From NCBI GenBank assembly GCA_036265535.1, contig DATAOV010000068.1:1-32841 (forward strand): 32,841 bases of DNA, given 5' to 3'. Source of the stretch: AC-32 sp036265535. GTDB lineage: Bacteria > Actinomycetota > Thermoleophilia > Gaiellales > Gaiellaceae. A program made the translations under genes and the position numbers. Below are positions 30,199 through 32,841 of the stretch, piece after piece (position 1 is the stretch's first letter; each line of letters begins with the position of its first letter). The notes beneath the pieces were generated by a model. That model searched no databases and was not told where the DNA came from. It saw nothing but the letters and a program-made list of their open reading frames with translations.

Positions 30199-30204
30199 CC
30201 TCCT
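30199..30204 (-). promoter_or_regulatory. Consensus Shine-Dalgarno that decides the infA start
   Basis: AGGAGG on the minus strand sits between the cold-shock stop codon and infA. It is four bases from the ATC codon and 31 bases from the first ATG, so it can only serve a start at or very near the ATC. Confidence 0.75.
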
Positions 30205-30206
30205 CG

Positions 30207-30413
30207 CTACTGCACGGGAGCGACGTTCGTCGCCTCCGGGCCCTTTTGACCCTCGCGGGCCTCGTACTCGACCTTCGCGCCCTCAGTGAGGGACTTGAAG
30301 CCGTCGCCGGCGATGTTGGAGTGGTGGACGAAGAGATCGCCGTCGCCCTCGTCCGGGCTGATGAAGCCGTAGCCCTTCGAATCGTTGAACCACTTCACGG
30401 TTCCGGTTGCCAT
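30207..30413 (-). CDS. csp: Cold-shock protein (CspA family)
   Basis: A 68-residue OB-fold RNA chaperone that melts mRNA structure. It shows ATGTVKWFNDSKGYGFISPDEGDGDLFVHHSNIAG, with RNP1 (KGYGFI) and RNP2 (LFVHH), and ends EGQKGPEATNVAPVQ. The ATG at 30413 has GGGAGGTG eight or nine bases upstream; the longer frame to 30491 is leader sequence. The leader folds over this Shine-Dalgarno (see 30421-30467), so expression is probably controlled after transcription. First gene of a two-gene operon with infA, both encoding small OB-fold proteins tied to cold adaptation. Confidence 0.95.
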   Translation of the reverse strand: MATGTVKWFNDSKGYGFISPDEGDGDLFVHHSNIAGDGFKSLTEGAKVEYEAREGQKGPEATNVAPVQ

Positions 30414-30420
30414 AGAAAAA

Positions 30421-30467
30421 CACCTCCCTACCCTGTGCTCGAACGGGTAAGAAGGTGCGTGACCTCC
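30421..30467 (-). promoter_or_regulatory. Switch-like RNA structure sequestering the csp Shine-Dalgarno
   Basis: In the csp mRNA, 30457-30445 (CACCUUCUUACCC) pairs with 30433-30421 (GGGUAGGGAGGUG): 13 continuous pairs, two of them G-U, around an 11-base loop. The whole Shine-Dalgarno is buried. The anti-Shine-Dalgarno ACCUUC (30456-30451) can alternatively pair with an upstream Shine-Dalgarno mimic GGAGGU (30467-30462) across a five-base loop, which would free the ribosome site. Mutually exclusive hairpins of this kind characterise thermosensors and riboswitches. Confidence 0.7.
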
Positions 30468-30493
30468 GGTACTCGCCCTGGTTTTCACCACCT

Positions 30494-30499
30494 AGTGTA
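30494..30499 (-). promoter_or_regulatory. Candidate -10 box of the csp-infA operon (TACACT)
   Basis: TACACT on the minus strand lies 11 bases from the hppD stop codon's end of the gap. It would start transcription near 30487, giving a leader of roughly 74 bases that holds the complete switch-like structure. No clear -35 is visible. Confidence 0.4.
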
Positions 30500-30509
30500 G
30501 CCGCCGCAG

Positions 30510-31604
30510 CTAGAGGTTGCCGCGCAGGGCTTGCTCGCGCTCGATCGCCTCGAAAAGCGCCTTGAAATTCCCGTCGCCGAATCCCCGCGCGCCGTGGCGC
30601 TCGATTACCTCGAAGAACAGGGTGGGACGATCCTGTGCCGTCTTCGTGAAGATCTGCAGGAGGTACCCGTCCTCGTCGCGGTCGACGAGGATCTTGTGCT
30701 CCTGGAGCTCGGCGAAGTCCTCGTCGATCTCGCCTACGCGGTCGGGCGCATCCTCGTAATACGTGTCCGGGGTCTCGAGGAAAAGGACCCCCCGGCGCTT
30801 GAGCTCCTCGACGGTCGCGACGATGTCCTCGCTCGCCAGAGCGATGTGCTGGGCGCCGGCTCCGTTGTAGAACTCGATGTACTCCTCGATCTGGCTCTTG
30901 CGCTTGCCCTCGGCCGGCTCGTTGATCGGGAACTTGATCTTTCCCTCGCCGTCCGACATCACCTTGGACATGAGCGCCGAGTACTCGGTTTGGATCTGAT
31001 CGTCGCCGAAATGGAGGATGTTCGTCATCTCGAAGACGCGCTCATAGAACTCCACCCACTGGTCCATCCTGCCGAGCTCCACGTTGCCGACGATGTGATC
31101 GATGTTCTTCAGGCCGGCGTCGCCCAAAGGCTGGCCGTTCGCGGAAACCGAGACGAACCCGGGCAGAAACGGGCCCTCGTATCGAGAGCGCTCGACGAAG
31201 GTGTGGATGGTGTCGCCGTACGTCGCGATTGCAGCGAGCGCAACAGCGCCGTGGTCGTCCTCGACCCTCGTCGGCTCGCGCACGGCGCTCGCGCCGCGCT
31301 GCACCGCCTGCCGGTATGCCTCGGTCGCGTCGGGGACCGTGAGAGCGATGTCCTTCACACCGTCCCCATGCCTGGCATGGTGGCGGGTGATCTCGTGGTC
31401 CTCCCGCAGCGCGCTCGTCAGCACCAACCGGATGTCGCCCTGCTCGAGCACGTAGGAGGCGCGGTCGCGTACCCCCGTCTCCGGGCCCGAGTACGCCGTC
31501 CGCGTGAAGCCGAGAGCGTGCTCGTAGAAGTACGCGGCCTGCTTGGCGTTCCCGACCCAGAGCTCGACGTGATCCCAGCCGAGCAGCGGCATGAAGTCCT
31601 GCAC
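30510..31604 (-). CDS. hppD: 4-Hydroxyphenylpyruvate dioxygenase
   Basis: Converts 4-hydroxyphenylpyruvate to homogentisate with Fe(II) and O2, feeding HmgA. The 364-residue two-domain vicinal-oxygen-chelate protein has the iron ligands H170 (KNIDHIVGNV), H253 (GAGAQHIALAS) and E332 (PTLFFEVIERHGARGFGDGNFKALFEAIE). The C-terminal helix ending EREQALRGNL is the gate characteristic of HPPD rather than hydroxymandelate synthase. The start is GTG 31604 (or ATG four codons later); TAAACT ends eight bases before the GTG and GAGG overlaps the spacer. The csp-infA unit follows downstream. Confidence 0.95.
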   Translation of the reverse strand: MQDFMPLLGWDHVELWVGNAKQAAYFYEHALGFTRTAYSGPETGVRDRASYVLEQGDIRLVLTSALREDHEITRHHARHGDGVKDIALTVPDATEAYRQAVQRGASAVREPTRVEDDHGAVALAAIATYGDTIHTFVERSRYEGPFLPGFVSVSANGQPLGDAGLKNIDHIVGNVELGRMDQWVEFYERVFEMTNILHFGDDQIQTEYSALMSKVMSDGEGKIKFPINEPAEGKRKSQIEEYIEFYNGAGAQHIALASEDIVATVEELKRRGVLFLETPDTYYEDAPDRVGEIDEDFAELQEHKILVDRDEDGYLLQIFTKTAQDRPTLFFEVIERHGARGFGDGNFKALFEAIEREQALRGNL

Positions 31605-31612
31605 GAGACCTC

Positions 31613-31618
31613 AGTTTA
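31613..31618 (-). promoter_or_regulatory. Candidate -10 box of hppD (TAAACT)
   Basis: TAAACT on the minus strand lies eight bases before the GTG start, so the mRNA would have a leader of one or two bases at most. No clear -35 is visible. Confidence 0.4.
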
Positions 31619-31625
31619 GTCCTCA

Positions 31626-31650
31626 CCCGCGGAATCGGGCCCCCCGCGGG
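31626..31650 (-). terminator. Hairpin after the DMT permease gene
   Basis: CCCGCGG (31626-31632) and CCGCGGG (31644-31650) can pair around an 11-base GC-rich loop, just past the permease stop codon (31656-31658) on the minus strand. No U-tract is present. Confidence 0.4.
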
Positions 31651-31655
31651 CCCTG

Positions 31656-32552
31656 CTAGTCCTGACTCGGTGCGGGCGTCCTCGTTCCCCTCGCGAGCAA
31701 GATGCCCGCGCCGATGACAAGCCCGCCGGCGACCTGGAGCCTGCCCATCTCCTCGGAGAGGACGACGAGCGCGAAGAAGGCGCCGAGAAACGGCTGCAGG
31801 TTGGCGTAGAGCGACGCGCGCGCCGCGCCGACCTTGTCGATGGCCGTGAACCACATGATGTTCGTGAAGACGAGCGAGAAGAACAGGCTGTAGACGAAGC
31901 AGGCCCACGCGAGGCCGCCGAGCTCGTCCCAGTTCTGCTCCCCGATCTGGACGATCGCGGTGAGGAGAAGCGGGACCGAGCCGACGAGGCCCATGAAGGC
32001 GCTGATCCGATACGGGGAGTAGCGGCGCATGAGCGGCCCCATCGCCGCCGAATAGAGCGCCCACGTCGCGGACGCGCCGAGTCCCAGGAGCACGCCGCCG
32101 AGATCGCCGGAGAGCCCGCCGGAGGCGCCCGCGGCGACGAGCGCGACTCCTGAGAATGAGATGACAGTCGCCGCCCAGTGGCGCAGCCTGAGGTGTTCCA
32201 GCCGGAACGCCCAGGAGATGAGCGCGACGAAGATCGGCAACGTGCCGAACATGAGCGCGACGGTCGCCGCCGTGGTCAGCTTGACGGCGAAGACGAACGA
32301 GAGCTGGTTCAGCCAGATGCCCGCGAGCGCGGCGCCGGTCATGAAGAGGACGTCGCTCCGCTGAACGCGCAGGCTGCCCTCGCGGGCGTAGGTGTAGCCC
32401 GAGAAGAGCATCGCGCCGATCGCGAAGCGGACAGAGGAGTAGGCGAGGGGCTCCCACCCGTGCGTGAGCGCGTACTTGACGACCGTGAAGTTGAAGCTCC
32501 AGAAGAGCACCGTCACGAGCAGCAGGACGTCGGGCGGAACGCGGTGGCGCAC
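31656..32552 (-). CDS. DMT-superfamily permease with two EamA domains
   Basis: A 298-residue membrane protein with about ten helices in two homologous halves (1-140 and 150-290). It begins PDVLLLVTVLFWSFNFTVVKYAL, and the second half has LLGLGASATWALYSAAMGPLM and GAARASLYANLQPFLGAFFALVVLSEEM. These are EamA-type (drug/metabolite transporter) hallmarks; members export amino acids, nucleosides or metabolites, and the cargo cannot be predicted. The GTG start at 32552 has TAGGGT eight bases upstream and no Shine-Dalgarno. It is divergent from the lipoprotein gene at the right edge. Confidence 0.88.
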   Translation of the reverse strand: MRHRVPPDVLLLVTVLFWSFNFTVVKYALTHGWEPLAYSSVRFAIGAMLFSGYTYAREGSLRVQRSDVLFMTGAALAGIWLNQLSFVFAVKLTTAATVALMFGTLPIFVALISWAFRLEHLRLRHWAATVISFSGVALVAAGASGGLSGDLGGVLLGLGASATWALYSAAMGPLMRRYSPYRISAFMGLVGSVPLLLTAIVQIGEQNWDELGGLAWACFVYSLFFSLVFTNIMWFTAIDKVGAARASLYANLQPFLGAFFALVVLSEEMGRLQVAGGLVIGAGILLARGTRTPAPSQD

Positions 32553-32595
32553 GGCGCGAAACCCTAGAGCGCCTCCTCGAGACAGGTCCGAAAGA

Positions 32596-32611
32596 GCGAA
32601 TTGAAATTCGC
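32596..32611. promoter_or_regulatory. Perfect palindrome between the DMT permease and lipoprotein genes
   Basis: GCGAATT-GA-AATTCGC is a perfect 7+2+7 inverted repeat in the 127-base divergent gap. It is AT-rich in its core, unlike its surroundings, and contains TTGAAA, a possible -35 for the plus-strand lipoprotein. It may be an operator serving both genes. No regulator gene is adjacent within the window. Confidence 0.45.
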
Positions 32612-32679
32612 ACCGGCGGGAGTCATCGTGATCTCAGGTCGCGCCCGCCGACCAGCCCCAGCGACACGAGGAGCTACCG

Positions 32680-32841
32680 GTGACGGCGCGCATGATCATC
32701 CTGCTCGGACTTTTCCTCGCCTTGACGGCCAGTGCCTGCGGCGGCAAGAGCGCCGAGCGCGGCGCCGGCCCGCCGGCGCCAAGGCCGCCCGCCCTCTACA
32801 CGGTTGGCCGCTCGCTCCTCGGCGCGCCGGGGCTCGGGCAG
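32680..32841 (+). CDS. Putative lipoprotein, N-terminal fragment cut by window edge
   Basis: The first 54 codons of a gene that runs off the right edge. The sequence MIILLGLFLALTASACGGKS is a signal peptide with a lipobox-like TASAC and a Gly-Gly after the Cys, followed by a Pro/Ala-rich linker (RGAGPPAPRPPALYTVG). The product is probably an exported, lipid-anchored protein; its function is not visible. The start may be GTG 32680, with GAGGAG seven bases upstream, or ATG 32692 four codons later. The Shine-Dalgarno spacing favours GTG. Confidence 0.7.
   Translation, partial: MTARMIILLGLFLALTASACGGKSAERGAGPPAPRPPALYTVGRSLLGAPGLGQ

Noticed and set aside
30434..30450. GTTCGAG in the csp leader, resembling a tRNA T-loop
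   Set aside because: The flanking stem and 11-base loop do not fit a T-arm, and no acceptor, D or anticodon arm can be drawn.
30479..30490. TGGT-GAAA-ACCA tetraloop hairpin as a further element of the csp switch
   Set aside because: The predicted transcription start near 30487 would cut through it, so it may not be in the mRNA; kept out until the 5' end is known.
31042..32613. 523-codon minus-strand open frame over hppD and the DMT permease
   Set aside because: It is out of frame with two well-supported genes, with Arg/Ala/Gly-rich composition and no motif.
1..32841. Search for CRISPR arrays, insertion sequences, attachment sites, tRNA and rRNA genes
   Set aside because: No regularly spaced repeats, transposase motifs, long direct repeats or recognisable structural RNAs were seen by eye.

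Overview
This is a GC-rich, densely packed chromosomal segment from a free-living heterotrophic bacterium, most likely an actinomycete-type lineage. My best guess is a deep-branching class such as Thermoleophilia. That is inferred from base composition, frequent GTG starts, many apparently leaderless genes, a Roadblock protein and a DasR/NagR-type regulator; no rRNA or other phylogenetic marker is present. I recognise 39 protein genes, two of them cut by the window edges. I see no tRNA, rRNA, CRISPR array, insertion sequence or prophage, and no gene-free stretch longer than about 200 bases.

Left part (1-8111, mostly minus strand). One run carries a Roadblock protein, a small membrane protein, pyrE, an HU-type DNA-binding protein, pyrF, a LysM protein, a D-Ala-D-Ala carboxypeptidase and a PfkB-family sugar kinase. 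A second run is murI, rph, mgtC-like, rdgB. A YihY membrane protein lies between them and its stop codon overlaps that of rdgB.

Middle (8155-17060). A secreted alpha/beta hydrolase is translationally coupled to an orphan branched-chain-amino-acid-type binding protein and followed by a secreted protein of unknown function. On the minus strand come a rhodanese, a glutathione-transferase-fold protein, a two-domain acetyltransferase, an anchored beta-propeller, an AlkA-type glycosylase and a HAD phosphatase.

Amino-sugar / cell-wall recycling locus (17087-27796). Two divergent arms meet at 23752-23859. The minus arm encodes an ABC ATPase, a GntR/UTRA regulator, a sugar-binding protein, two permeases and a cytoplasmic NagZ glycosidase. 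The plus arm encodes MurQ, NagA, a SIS-domain isomerase/deaminase and a ROK kinase. Together they would import a MurNAc/GlcNAc-containing sugar without a PTS, split it, phosphorylate it and convert it to fructose-6-phosphate. Matches to the DasR 'dre' operator sit on the -35 regions of the promoters, so the regulator probably controls the whole locus.

Right part (27798-32841). Homogentisate dioxygenase, a fumarylacetoacetate-hydrolase-family enzyme and 4-hydroxyphenylpyruvate dioxygenase make up most of tyrosine catabolism. A two-gene operon, cold-shock protein then IF-1, is inserted among them. Its 5' leader can fold the cold-shock gene's Shine-Dalgarno into a 13-bp hairpin and offers an alternative pairing that would release it. 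IF-1 appears to start at an AUC codon. A DMT permease and the beginning of a lipoprotein gene end the window.

The most notable findings are the cold-shock leader switch, the non-canonical infA and rdgB starts, the operator network of the MurNAc locus, and a -10 box placed 6-9 bases before the start codon of many genes.
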